Part shown: positions 41,458 to 50,288 of the stretch, piece after piece
Layout of the letters: the number at the start of each line of letters is the position of its first letter
How positions within the stretch are numbered: the stretch's first letter is position 1
Source: CBDEGU01 sp965238045
GTDB lineage: Bacteria > Acidobacteriota > Terriglobia > Bryobacterales > UBA6623
Assembly (NCBI GenBank): GCA_965238045.1
Contig: CBDEGU010000007.1
Location: 434,001 to 498,000, forward strand
Length of the DNA: 64,000 nucleotides
Direction of reading: 5' to 3'
Translations under genes and position numbers: made by a program
The notes under the pieces: model-generated
Told to the model about the DNA's origin: nothing
The model's input: only the letters and a program-made list of their open reading frames with translations
Databases searched by the model: none

Positions 41458-42684
41458 ATGAAAGTCCCTTCGACAAAGCCCTCCCGCGAGTTCGCGCGCC
41501 GCCAGCTTCTAGCTTTCGCCGGGGCTGGTCTAGTATCCGCCTGCGGTGGCGGCTCTTCTTCGCTAGGGGTTGGCGATCGTGCTACCGGGGGACGAAAAGT
41601 CCTCTTCGTCCTGGTGGATGGTCTGGGCCCGGATTACTTGCGCCTCAGCGACACGCCGAACCTCGACCGCATGATCCGCGAGGGCGACTATCGCGAAGGC
41701 CCGGGCGTGATCCCTTCGGTCACCAACGTCAACAACGCGTCGGTAGCGACCGGGACCTTCCCGGACGAGCACGGCATCACCACCAACTACTACTTTGACC
41801 GCGCCCGGAACCAAGGCGTGTTCATGGAGACTCCGGACTTCCTGCTGCTGCCGACGATTTTAGAGAAAACGACCGAGCGCGGGCTGAAGGCCGGGCTGAT
41901 CTCCTCCAAAGAGAAAATCCGGAAGCTTCTATCGCGCGGTGTCACCCTGGCCACCTCCGCCGAGGAGCCCTCTTCCGAGATTGTGGCGGCGGCCGGCCCG
42001 AAGGAGAACATCTACTCCCCGGAGGTGAACTACTGGTCGCTACGGGTGGCCGCTCACATGCTGGGCGAACTCGATTTCGATCTCGTTTACTTGGCGACGA
42101 CCGACTACATGATGCATACGTATCCGCCGGAGGACTCCCGCTCCCTCGAGCACGTGCACCTGCTCGACCAACTGCTGGGAGAAATCGTCGATGCCCAACC
42201 GAAGCTCGAGGTGTATTTAACCGCTGATCACGGCATGTCGGCGAAAAACGAGGGCATCGACCTTGCGCAGGTTCTCGCCGCCGAGGGCGTCGCGGCCGAG
42301 GCCGTCCCCATCATTCGCGACCGCCATGTAACGCATCACAAGAACCTCGGCGGGGCCTGCTACATCTACCTGCGGGAGCCAGCCGATGACGAGAAGGCCC
42401 ACCGGATTCTCGAGCAAACCGAAGGAATCGACGAGATCTACAGCCGCGATGAGGCCAGCGAGAAGTTCCGGCTGCATCGGGAACGCATCGGCGACATCTT
42501 CGTGTTAGGAAAGCAGCACGTCGCCTTTGGCGCGCTGGAGAAAGCCCGCGAGACGGTCGGCGTGCGCTCGCACGGGTCGCGCTTCGAGTCCACCGTTCCC
42601 ATCCTCGCCTACGGGGCTCCAGAGCCGCCCGAGCCCTACGAGCGCAACCTCGACCTCGGGCGTCTATTCACGTGGGACGCTTGA
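41458..42684 (+). CDS. Exported phosphonoacetate-hydrolase-like alkaline phosphatase superfamily protein
   Basis: The 408-residue product (ATG 41458; GTG 41452 also possible) has a twin-Arg lipoprotein-type leader, ARRQLLAFAGAGLVSACGGG. The alkaline phosphatase fold motifs follow: FVLVDGLGPDYL with the first metal Asp, PSVTNVNNASVATGTFPDEHG with the nucleophile Thr, ISSKEKIRKLLSRG, YLATTDYMMHTYPPED with Asp/His, YLTADHGMSAKN and VRSHGSRFE with metal His residues. The ordering and the SKEKIRKLL and TTDYxxH segments match phosphonoacetate hydrolase (PhnA) rather than sulfatases. PhnA is usually cytosolic, so the export signal is unusual; a nucleotide pyrophosphatase/phosphodiesterase role is the main alternative. 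Confidence 0.78.
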   Translation: MKVPSTKPSREFARRQLLAFAGAGLVSACGGGSSSLGVGDRATGGRKVLFVLVDGLGPDYLRLSDTPNLDRMIREGDYREGPGVIPSVTNVNNASVATGTFPDEHGITTNYYFDRARNQGVFMETPDFLLLPTILEKTTERGLKAGLISSKEKIRKLLSRGVTLATSAEEPSSEIVAAAGPKENIYSPEVNYWSLRVAAHMLGELDFDLVYLATTDYMMHTYPPEDSRSLEHVHLLDQLLGEIVDAQPKLEVYLTADHGMSAKNEGIDLAQVLAAEGVAAEAVPIIRDRHVTHHKNLGGACYIYLREPADDEKAHRILEQTEGIDEIYSRDEASEKFRLHRERIGDIFVLGKQHVAFGALEKARETVGVRSHGSRFESTVPILAYGAPEPPEPYERNLDLGRLFTWDA

Positions 42685-43235
42685 AGGCCGCGCCAGACCC
42701 GGACGAAACGGTTCGCACCCGAGCGGTGGCAGGGGCGCGCCAGAGAACGCATCCATCGGAAAGTCGCCTCAACCGGGCTCCCCTGAAACGCAGTGGTGGG
42801 TCCGCGCTGGCCGGCTAGCGTTGCCCTTCTGACCAGGGCGGCAGATTTGTCGCTGGCGCGCCCGTGGAAGGCTCCCGAAGACGCCGTCTGCGGATCGCTG
42901 TCGCGAAGTCGCCTTCGCACCAACAATCCGCCGCCCTCAGTTCTTAACTCATTCCAACAAAGGCACTTAGGCCGATCGCAGCGTCACTTGGCTGTACGGT
43001 CGGCAACCCGGACGAGGGCGCCCCCTTCGTCCACCACTTCGCAAACTACGAAGGGCAACTAGATCCGCCCTTGTCGGCTAGCGTTTACCGATCCTGCCAC
43101 GCCATCCACCTGACTGTAAGCTAACCGCACACTTGAAGTATCTGTGGCTCGAAAACAGGGATTCCGCAACGTGGGTCCGCGCGATCCTCCAACATTCCGA
43201 CACGCCCAAGTAAGCCCGGCCGTGAGCCTGTCCGC
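42685..43235. other. Spacer with dispersed repeat, no gene recognised
   Basis: These 551 bases lie between the convergent PhnA-like and glycoside-hydrolase-type genes. Overlapping short frames show no motif. The dispersed repeat copy at 42886-42924 is the only structured item found. Confidence 0.5.
42886..42924. repeat. Dispersed intergenic repeat, copy 2
   Basis: This 39-bp stretch, GTCTGCGGATCGCTGTCGCG at its start and ending GCACCAAC, matches 45615-45653 with three mismatches and 41307-41330 over its core. The core TCGCGAA(A/G)TCGCCTTC is partly self-complementary. Confidence 0.7.
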
Positions 43236-45146
43236 TTATTCGTCACCGGCCGCGGCGACCCAGTGGATTCGGACCATTCCATAGACGAGGAATTCGGGAA
43301 CGACAAAGCGGACCCGTCCATCCCCTGCATCGAAAGTTAGTTCCTGAGGCTCGGGGTTCTCCGGTGACAGCGCCTCTACCTTCGTTGGGCGGTAACCGGC
43401 CGGCACGATCACGTCCGCGGCAATACTCTTGACCGGGATGGGCCTTTCCTCCGCGATGCCTGCGCCGCGCTGCCCGCCGGGCGGCTCTTCACGGTTGTAG
43501 TTCACGAAATGCAAGGTCAATTCCCGGCCCTTCACAGGCACACTCGCCGACACGCGCACGGTCGTGGGCGCTTCAAAGCGGCTAAACATCGAGAAGTCTT
43601 CGTTGTCGATTTGAGCTTCCGATTCGATCGTGTACGTCCTGCTGTAAGACCGCTGCGCTTCGCCCCGGGCCACGACCTCGTCGGGCTCGACGTCGAAAAG
43701 GACGTGTTCGTCCAGCAGACGGCGCCCCACTTTCTGAAACGCGGTCATCGCCGAAACAAGCTCGCCTTGATGATTCCGGCTGCGCGGGTGAACCAAAAGC
43801 GCCTCGCCGTAGGGCATGTTAGCTCGGAACACATCGTCGTATCGCTTCACGAACTGGAAGTAGCGCACAAGTTCTTTTCGCGCCGCCGGATCGGTGAAGT
43901 TAACGTATTTCGCCATCGGTGCGCCGCCGTTGGCCATCAGCTCCGCCATCGAGGCGCGGATCTTTACGTTCTCGTAGTGGCAGACCGTAAAAGGCTTGTC
44001 GCCGAAGCTGCCGCGAATATAGCGCAACTGGAGAGTAGGCTCGCTCTTGCCGAGACAATACCAGAGATAGTCCTCGCCTTTGCCCCATAGCTCGGTCGGC
44101 AGCATAACACGCTCATCGTTACTGGCCCGTGGCGGGTAGCCGAAATCAGCCGAGCTATGCCCCCAAATGGAAACAATGAGGTCCGGCTTAATCGAGCGGC
44201 CGTATTTTACAAAGACCTCGTCGAAGGCCTGCTTGTTGTTCAGATCGGTGAAGCGCTTCATCTCAAGCTTGATCGGCGTCGGATCTTGCACAGGGTAACG
44301 CGCGACGATTTCGCCGAAATCGTGTTTCTCGAGGTCGTCTATGCCAAACTTCTCCTTAAGCTCCGAGGCTCCATGTTGCCTCCGCAGATGATCCTTAAAT
44401 CCGCGCACGCAGTATTCGCAGTGGCAGTTGGAGGCCCGATAAAAGTAGTTGATCTGAAATCCGTCGACACCCCGTTCGATCCCGCGCTTGCACCATGCCT
44501 TCAGCACGTTTCGCCAATGAGGATTCGAGAGACAGCCATAGTAGACTCCGTAGGGAGCGGCGTCGGAGTCCGCGGTGAACAGCGGCGTGCCGTCAGTGGT
44601 TTTGGCCAAGAGGTCTCGGGGGTCTTGGACGGGTTTGGGACCCAGCTCGTTTTCATCCCAAAGTTCGTTGTAGAACGTGAAAAATCCACCGGTCGGATTT
44701 TTCGGATCGTCCGTCGTGCCGAGCAGATATTTGGCCATGTCAAAGTGTCCGATGACCTTCGCGCCGCGATTGTGGATTTCGCGATTCAACTTTTCGAAAT
44801 ATTCGGCGCTGACCCGAATCCGCTGCGCCGGGTCGATGGCCTCGACCACGCCCGCATGAATCGGCAGGACGGGGCCGGTGAGCCCTTTCGCTTCATCCCC
44901 CATGTGGGCGAGCGTCCAGAAGTCCGCGCCGTAAAATCCGACCTGCACGATCTCCGGTTCAGCATCCTCGATAAACTCCAGGTATCCGGGCTCGAGATAC
45001 TGGCGCCAATGCACGATCATGCGCGTGAACTCGAGAGGTTCACGCAAGGCCGTCGTCGGTTCCGAAAGGGAAGCATTCTCCCCACAGGCAAACAACAGAA
45101 TGGTTGAAACGGCAACAAAGGCAATGGGAGCGGCGGTTTTACACAT
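43236..45146 (-). CDS. Lipoprotein with glycoside-hydrolase-type TIM-barrel fold
   Basis: The 636-residue product has a lipoprotein signal ending LLFAC at residue 21. Segments such as VQVGFYGADFWTLAHMG, GAKVIGHFDMAKYLLG, RGIERGVDGFQINYFY, the Cys cluster NCHCEYCVRGFKDHLRRQHG near 245 and LIVSIWGHSSADFG resemble the hypothetical glycoside hydrolase families related to beta-galactosidase/GHL proteins, where (C)xC..C..F..YL follows the strand bearing a catalytic acid. The C-terminal 140 residues are a beta-sandwich (TTVRVSASVPVKGRELTLHFVNYN). Substrate is unknown; an outer-envelope sugar hydrolase is likely. Confidence 0.65.
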   Translation of the reverse strand: MCKTAAPIAFVAVSTILLFACGENASLSEPTTALREPLEFTRMIVHWRQYLEPGYLEFIEDAEPEIVQVGFYGADFWTLAHMGDEAKGLTGPVLPIHAGVVEAIDPAQRIRVSAEYFEKLNREIHNRGAKVIGHFDMAKYLLGTTDDPKNPTGGFFTFYNELWDENELGPKPVQDPRDLLAKTTDGTPLFTADSDAAPYGVYYGCLSNPHWRNVLKAWCKRGIERGVDGFQINYFYRASNCHCEYCVRGFKDHLRRQHGASELKEKFGIDDLEKHDFGEIVARYPVQDPTPIKLEMKRFTDLNNKQAFDEVFVKYGRSIKPDLIVSIWGHSSADFGYPPRASNDERVMLPTELWGKGEDYLWYCLGKSEPTLQLRYIRGSFGDKPFTVCHYENVKIRASMAELMANGGAPMAKYVNFTDPAARKELVRYFQFVKRYDDVFRANMPYGEALLVHPRSRNHQGELVSAMTAFQKVGRRLLDEHVLFDVEPDEVVARGEAQRSYSRTYTIESEAQIDNEDFSMFSRFEAPTTVRVSASVPVKGRELTLHFVNYNREEPPGGQRGAGIAEERPIPVKSIAADVIVPAGYRPTKVEALSPENPEPQELTFDAGDGRVRFVVPEFLVYGMVRIHWVAAAGDE

Positions 45147-45216
45147 TTCGAATTTCCATCTCGTGATAAAGATCAGTTCGCAAGTATCCAGGATTTCGAT
45201 TCTGGCCCTGGCACGG

Positions 45217-45585
45217 TCACAGTATACACGTGCGCTGCCCCGAATACGACGTCTTTTCGCGCTGAACCCTGCCCATCACCTCCCCCGGCAGGCGCCAGGG
45301 CTTGTCCATCGGCTCACAGACGTTGATCGAGCGGGTTGAACCGCGCTCTGGCTGACACTGCTCCGTGCGAAATGTTTCTAGAGCCACAAACTGTTGATCT
45401 TCGCCCCCGCAACGCGACCCGCTCGGCGGTGGCAGCGCCCGGAGCCTGTCCAGCATGTCGCCGAACAGCCTCCGGCTCAGATGCCCCTCGGCCAGTAGTA
45501 GCCAATAATACCGGGCATGCTTGACCACACATCCCGCATCGTGCAGAACTGGTACGACGAGTTCCGTGATCGCCAGCAGAACTAA
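45217..45585 (-). pseudogene. IS1380-type transposase remnant, C-terminal part
   Basis: The minus-strand frame encodes VVKHARYYWLLLAEGHLSRRLFGDMLDRLRALPPPSG, which resembles the C-terminus of IS1380-family transposases, and remains open upstream for about 19 codons. No catalytic region or terminal repeat is present. It is decayed insertion-sequence debris. A fragment from the middle of an IS1380 transposase is present at 57433-57651. Confidence 0.55.
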
Positions 45586-45614
45586 GTCCCATGAAACGAA
45601 CTGCTTAGCGCTCT

Positions 45615-45653
45615 GTCGGCGGATTGCTGTCGCGAAATCGCCTTCGCACCAAC
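45615..45653. repeat. Dispersed intergenic repeat, copy 3
   Basis: GTCGGCGGATTGCTGTCGCG at its start and TTCGCACCAAC at the end; 39 bp, matching copy 2 at all but three bases. It lies just upstream of the IS1380 remnant. Confidence 0.7.
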
Positions 45654-45835
45654 TTCCACTGCGGCGGCCTGGAGCTCGCCCCTTGACCCACTAAAAACCT
45701 GGAAGAGCCACAAAGGTCTTGCCCTAACAGGCAGTACGAAAAGCGAGCACCGCAACCGTGGATCGGCTATGCTGTCCGTACCGAGAACGCACAACGGAGA
45801 TTCTGGCTGAGAAGAAGAGGTGCCAGGATGGACTC

Positions 45836-46135
45836 ATGCTTATGGACGAACCGACCATAATCGGCACGCGGTATATCGCCAGCGTGGGGCGGCATGAAGC
45901 GATCGTCGAACTGAGAAAAGACGGTTGGCACAGAGGCATTTTCAACGACGACACCCGCAACTGGGAAGTGCCCCCAAGCTGTGTGCAAAGTGCCCAAGCA
46001 GGTAAAGATCACTGTGAGAACCACCTCCAAAATCCACAAGAGCCTGCACGGAAGCTTGATTGGAAGCAGGTGGGGGGTCTCCATCAAGGCAAGGACCGAG
46101 ACGAGGTGGCCAAGCCCTCAAAGACACCCGCATGA
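45836..46135 (+). CDS. Small hypothetical protein coupled to the HU gene
   Basis: From ATG 45836 (after AGGA) the product is 99 residues. The first half looks like a genuine folded segment (TIIGTRYIASVGRHEAIVELRKDGWHRGIFNDDTRNWEV); the second half is polar and less convincing. Its TGA overlaps the HU-like ATG as ATGA, the main support that it is translated. No family recognised. A decayed or shifted tail cannot be excluded. Confidence 0.45.
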   Translation: MLMDEPTIIGTRYIASVGRHEAIVELRKDGWHRGIFNDDTRNWEVPPSCVQSAQAGKDHCENHLQNPQEPARKLDWKQVGGLHQGKDRDEVAKPSKTPA

Positions 46136-46398
46136 TAAAACAGGACATCGTAGAGGAAGTGGTCCATCGCACAGGCCTGAGCAAGACGAATGCCGAAATC
46201 GCGGTGGAGGCGGTTTTCGAAACCATGAAGCGGGCGATGGAGCGAGGCGAGCGAATCGAATTGCGGGGGTTCGGTGTCTTCAACATTCGCCCGCGCAAGA
46301 CCGGTATCGGTCGCAATCCGAGAACCGGCGAAGAAGTGATCCTTCTCCCCGGCAAAGCGGTCCGGTTCAAGCCTGGCAAGGCTCTACAGTCACTCTAA
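46132..46398 (+). CDS. HU/IHF-family DNA-binding protein
   Basis: The 88-residue histone-like protein starts MIKQDIVEEVVHRTGLSKTNAEIAVEAVFETM and continues ERIELRGFGVFNIRPRKTGIGRNPRTGEEVILLPGKAVRFKPGK, the full HU fold including the DNA-intercalating arm RNPRTGE with Pro at residue 63. ATG 46132 overlaps the upstream stop; a longer upstream frame is rejected because the family starts here. It bends DNA in nucleoid structure and site-specific recombination, fitting its place near three recombinase genes, but that link is inference. Confidence 0.9.
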   Translation: MIKQDIVEEVVHRTGLSKTNAEIAVEAVFETMKRAMERGERIELRGFGVFNIRPRKTGIGRNPRTGEEVILLPGKAVRFKPGKALQSL

Positions 46399-46550
46399 TC
46401 TGCCCAGCAGACATCTAATGGCAAATCGCCCTGGCATCAGAAATCCCGGCGGCATCTCCGCTCTCTGCGACATCTAGTTTCGTCGAATCGACGGTTTGTT
46501 CGCAAAAGACTGTCCGAGCGTGGATGTGACCATTTCCGGAGTCCTCCCCA

Positions 46551-47549
46551 TCAGGGCATGCTATTGTGGAGTCCGACGGGCGCAGGCAGATCTATGTTGG
46601 AAGGCTTCACAACACGGAACGCAATCCGGTCATTCACAGCTCGGCTGAGCCGTTGTTTGCAGCCAATGTAACGTTCCGCCGTCAGCACCGAGGCGTGGCC
46701 GAGCAGAAACTGGATCTGCTCCAACTCGCCGCCCGCTTCATGACACATCCGAGCGCAACTCCGCCGCAGATCATGAGGAGAAAGCTTTTGAATCCCCGCT
46801 CTCCGGGCGCATTCTCTGACGACATACCAGACCACGTTCTGGGTTAACCCATGACCCCACAACACCCCATTCTTGCGGATCGCCCTGAACAGCCGACCTT
46901 CGGTGATCTCCGCCGAGCAGATCCACTCATCCAGAGCCTCTTTGACCCAGTCCGGCATGGGCACCGTGCGCAGACGACCTCCTTTGCCGATCAGGTCCAG
47001 GATCAGCCAGTGTTGTTCCCGCTGTTGGATCTGATCCACATCCAATTCGACCAGCTCGGAGCGTCGCAGTCCGCAACCGATCAGCAGGCCAAGCATGGCG
47101 AGGTCCCTCTTGCCGCGGAGACTATCGGTTGGCACGGCATGGAGCAATCTCTGTCCCTCTTCCAGGGTGAGCCAGTTTCCCATACGGCGGCCCAACTGCT
47201 TGACGCCGCGCACGCGTCGAATGCCCGCGATGAGGTCCGGGCTGAGCAGGCCGCTGTCGGCGGCCTCGGTGGCAAGACGACGAACCGAGGCGAGGCGGAC
47301 GTTGATCGTAGCTGCGGCGAGACGCATGCTTTCAAGTCGCATGCGGTAGCGGAGAACGACGGCACGGTTCAGAGCCAGGCGGGGCTCGGAGCAGTACCAG
47401 GCGATGAACTCTTGCATCGCACGACCATAGGACCGGCGGGATTGCAGAGACCCAAGACTGTTGAGGACGGCGGCCTGAGCCTGCTCGAGTTCGGGCAAGG
47501 TCGGGGATTTCCTCCGGTGGCGGACATGTCGATGAGTTGCTTGCTTCAT
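46551..47549 (-). CDS. Tyrosine-type site-specific recombinase
   Basis: The 332-residue product has an N-terminal core-binding domain (SRRSYGRAMQEFIAWYC) and a catalytic domain with Arg in LLIGCGLRRSELVEL near 165, HDLRRSCARMCHEAGGELEQIQFLLGH near 265-291 and the nucleophile Tyr in TAERYIGCKQ near 299. It differs from the recombinases in the IS91-like elements and from XerC/D. A stand-alone integrase adjacent to IS91-like copy 2 suggests a remnant of an integrative element; no attachment site was found. Confidence 0.88.
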   Translation of the reverse strand: MKQATHRHVRHRRKSPTLPELEQAQAAVLNSLGSLQSRRSYGRAMQEFIAWYCSEPRLALNRAVVLRYRMRLESMRLAAATINVRLASVRRLATEAADSGLLSPDLIAGIRRVRGVKQLGRRMGNWLTLEEGQRLLHAVPTDSLRGKRDLAMLGLLIGCGLRRSELVELDVDQIQQREQHWLILDLIGKGGRLRTVPMPDWVKEALDEWICSAEITEGRLFRAIRKNGVLWGHGLTQNVVWYVVRECARRAGIQKLSPHDLRRSCARMCHEAGGELEQIQFLLGHASVLTAERYIGCKQRLSRAVNDRIAFRVVKPSNIDLPAPVGLHNSMP

Positions 47550-47745
47550 GGGTAGACGGCCTCCTGTTGCCGTCTGCCCACGCTAGAATCTTTTCAGGAA
47601 AAGTGTCGCTGTCGGATTACTAGTGGGTTGCGTTGTTGGACGAAGCCGCTGGCGCGGCAGAGGTGAGGGGAGGCCGGCAAGTGGGGGAAGGGATTGAAAC
47701 TTTATTGAGGTAGCGGAATAATGAGCGACCGAAAGGAGGTCGTTC

Positions 47746-48621
47746 ATGACCAAGCTACGTCAGAGGATGATCGAAGACCTGGGGTTGCGCGACTATTCGC
47801 CGCAGACGATGCGGAGTTATACCAAGGCTGTCGAGGATTTCGCCCGCTACTTCGGCAAGTCGCCGGAGCAACTGGGCCCGGAGCAGATTCGCGAGTATCA
47901 ACTCTACTTGATCGAGCGGCGTAAACTCTCCGGATCGGCATGCGGGGTGCGCACGGCGGGGCTGAAGTTCTTCTACAGCCAGACACTCGAGCGACCCTGG
48001 ATTGTCGAACGCATCGCACGGCCCAAGGCGCGGCGTCGCCTGCCCGTCGTGCTGAGCCGTGAAGAAGTGACGGCGCTGCTGGACGCGGCGGTGAATCTGA
48101 AGCATCGCGCGATGCTCGGGACACTCTACGGGGCCGGGTTGCGTCTCGACGAAGTGCTGCAACTCGAAGCGGGCGACATCGACTCGAAGCGGATGGTGAT
48201 CTTGGTGCGCCGCGGCAAAGGAGAGAAACCGCGCCAGGTGATGCTGCCGGCGAAGTTGCTGGAGTTGCTGCGTCTATACTGGCGCTGGGCGAAACCGAAC
48301 GAGTTGCTGTTTCCGGGCCGTATCCCCGGCGCCAAGCTGCGGCCCTCGGGGGTGCGAGAGATCTGCCAAAAGCTTGGGCACAAGGCGGGCATCGGCAAGG
48401 CGGTGAGTCCGCACGTGCTGCGGCATTCCTTTGCCACGCACTTGCTGGAAGCGGGAACGGACCTGCGCACCATCCAGGTCTTGCTAGGGCACGTCAGCCT
48501 CAAGACGACAGCGCGCTACCTGCATGTCTCGGAACTGCGCCTGCGCACGACGCAGAGCCCACTCGAAGCACTCGAGATTCGCGAAGCGCTCACCGACGAC
48601 GGGGACCGGCGCCGGCGATGA
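47746..48621 (+). CDS. Tyrosine recombinase/integrase of the IS91-like element, copy 2
   Basis: The 291-residue product aligns end to end with copy 1 at 34515 and keeps the same catalytic set: TLYGAGLRLDEVLQL, HVLRHSFATHLLEAGTDLRTIQVLLGH and RYLHVSE. Differences cluster at residues 8-16, 58-63 and 192-205. GGAGG precedes the ATG and the stop overlaps the next start by ATGA. Intact. Confidence 0.88.
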   Translation: MTKLRQRMIEDLGLRDYSPQTMRSYTKAVEDFARYFGKSPEQLGPEQIREYQLYLIERRKLSGSACGVRTAGLKFFYSQTLERPWIVERIARPKARRRLPVVLSREEVTALLDAAVNLKHRAMLGTLYGAGLRLDEVLQLEAGDIDSKRMVILVRRGKGEKPRQVMLPAKLLELLRLYWRWAKPNELLFPGRIPGAKLRPSGVREICQKLGHKAGIGKAVSPHVLRHSFATHLLEAGTDLRTIQVLLGHVSLKTTARYLHVSELRLRTTQSPLEALEIREALTDDGDRRRR

Positions 48622-49823
48622 GCCGGCATCGGCTGGAAGTGGCCGATGTCATTCACCAACACGAAGGGGAGTTGCTCGAGCGCTGGGGACACCGTCTCTC
48701 CAGCCGCCAACGCAAGGCCCTTCGCGACATCGGCTCCTGCCGCAGCGCCGCCCAGGACGCTCACATCGAACAGTGCGATGCTTGTTCCGAGGAGCGGATC
48801 GCTTACAACTCGTGCTCGAACCGGCACTGTCCGAAGTGTCAGTCGGCCGCGCGTGACCGCTGGCTGGGGGCACGGGCGCAGGAACTACTTCCGGTGCACT
48901 ACTGCCATGTTGTGTTCACCGTGCCAGGGGCCCTGGCAATGTTGGCCCTCCAGAATCAGCGACTCTTCTACCGTCTGCTGTTCGAGGCGGCCTCTCAAAG
49001 CTTGCAACAACTCGCTCGCGACCCCAAGCGTTTGGGCGCCCAGATCGGCTTCTTCGCCGTCTTGCACACCTGGAACCAGACGCTGCTGCCTCATCCGCAC
49101 CTGCACTGCGTCGTGCCGGCGGGAGGGATGGCGCTCGACGGCAGCCGTTGGATCCGCTGCCGCAAGAACTTCTTCCTGCCCGTGCGGCCCCTGAGCCGCT
49201 TGTTTCGCGGCAAGCTCTTGGACGGTTTGCGGCGGGCGTTCGAACACGGCGAGCTTGCACTCGACCGGCAGCTGGCCCCGCTGACGAAGCCCGAACGTTT
49301 TCACTCTTGGCTGCGAAAACTGAGAACAACCGAGTGGGTGGTCTACCTCAAGCCGCCCATGGCCGGACCCGAACAAGTGCTCAAGTATCTGGCTCGTTAT
49401 ACCCATCGCGTCGCCATCTCCAACGGTCGCTTGCGCTCGCTCCATGACGGCCGCCTGCGCTTGCGTTTTCGCAACGCGAAGAACAACCACCGTATCGAGA
49501 CGATGACGCTCGACGCAGTCGAGTTTTTGCGGCGCTTCTTGCTGCATGTGCTGCCGCGTGGCTTCGTCAAGATCCGCTACTACGGTTTCTTGGCTCATCG
49601 CAGACGCGCGGCGGGCTTGGCCCGCTGCCGGGAACTCCTGCAGGCGTCCGCGACGAGGGAAGTTTCCCCTGCCTTGTTGAGCAAGGAGCAACGGCGAGCC
49701 GTGGAGCGCCGCTGCCCGCTGTGCGGCGAGGGAAGGTTGCGCGTGGTCGCATGGCTCTCGGCGCTGGAACTGGCGCTACGTGCCGGGGACATGGCCCTGC
49801 CCGAGGCTATCGACTCCTCATGA
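48618..49823 (+). CDS. IS91-family HUH transposase, copy 2
   Basis: The 401-residue product differs from copy 1 in only a handful of residues. It retains the zinc finger (CDAC, CSNRHCPKCQ), HUH in PHPHLHCVVPAGG, the Tyr motif YLARYTHRVAISNGR, FVKIRYYGFLAHRRRA and CPLCGEGRL. Intact and probably functional; either copy could act on both element ends. Confidence 0.93.
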   Translation: MSRHRLEVADVIHQHEGELLERWGHRLSSRQRKALRDIGSCRSAAQDAHIEQCDACSEERIAYNSCSNRHCPKCQSAARDRWLGARAQELLPVHYCHVVFTVPGALAMLALQNQRLFYRLLFEAASQSLQQLARDPKRLGAQIGFFAVLHTWNQTLLPHPHLHCVVPAGGMALDGSRWIRCRKNFFLPVRPLSRLFRGKLLDGLRRAFEHGELALDRQLAPLTKPERFHSWLRKLRTTEWVVYLKPPMAGPEQVLKYLARYTHRVAISNGRLRSLHDGRLRLRFRNAKNNHRIETMTLDAVEFLRRFLLHVLPRGFVKIRYYGFLAHRRRAAGLARCRELLQASATREVSPALLSKEQRRAVERRCPLCGEGRLRVVAWLSALELALRAGDMALPEAIDSS

Positions 49824-50201
49824 CCCCTCACCGTCTCTTCGCCAACGCAACGCTGCGACGCGCCGCCGCCAGGGGGTGCTTCGCACTCCCGCGCCTGGGT
49901 CTTTCCGCGGAGCTGATTCGTCCGCCTGCGAGGACTTCGCGGCTTCCATACATCCAAGCAATCCGGGCGATCCAAGCCACGTTCTACTCCCGAAAGGTCC
50001 TGCTCCTCCTGCCCAACGATCCAGCCAATCCCTACAATCCACATAGCCGGGCCTGAGCTCGGCTTCCTCCAACAATCCCTATCGACAATGCGGCGGCCCA
50101 CGTTGCCACCGCCTCTCTCCACCGCTCTTCGCCCGCCGCACGGTCGATACGGTCCTAAGGTGTTCTCGCTATCTATCTTTTTAGGGTAGAATCGGACCGG
50201 T

Positions 50202-50288
50202 ATGATCGGCCGAACGATCTCCCATTACAAGATCACCGAGAAGTTCGGCGAAGGCGGCATGGGTGTCGTCTACAAGGCCGAGGACACC
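50202..50288 (+). pseudogene. Truncated Ser/Thr protein kinase, N-terminal stub
   Basis: MIGRTISHYKITEKFGEGGM and GVVYKAEDT are the first 29 residues of a PknB-type kinase, including the glycine-rich loop GEGGMGVVYKAED. After about 50288 the sequence changes to an unrelated gene fragment. The upstream TTCTCG (50163-50168) and TAGAAT (50187-50192), spaced 18 bases, form its promoter. The remaining kinase domain is absent. Confidence 0.85.

Larger units (their letters stand above)
47630..50175 (+). mobile_element. IS91-like element with tyrosine recombinase, copy 2
   Basis: This is the second copy of the element at 34400-36951, same orientation, offset 13,230-13,231 bases for most of its length. 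It starts GCGTTGTTGGACGAAGCCGC and ends at GGTCCTAAGGTGTTC. The GTTC at its right boundary is a known target tetranucleotide next to the origin end of IS91. Proteins are nearly identical to copy 1 but many third-position changes show the copies are not recent. It is followed by a truncated kinase gene. Confidence 0.8.

Noticed and set aside
34400..50175. A classical composite transposon formed by the IS91-like copies
   Set aside because: Rolling-circle elements do not move as paired-end composites in the usual way and the copies have diverged; the bracketed segment is reported only as an accessory block.
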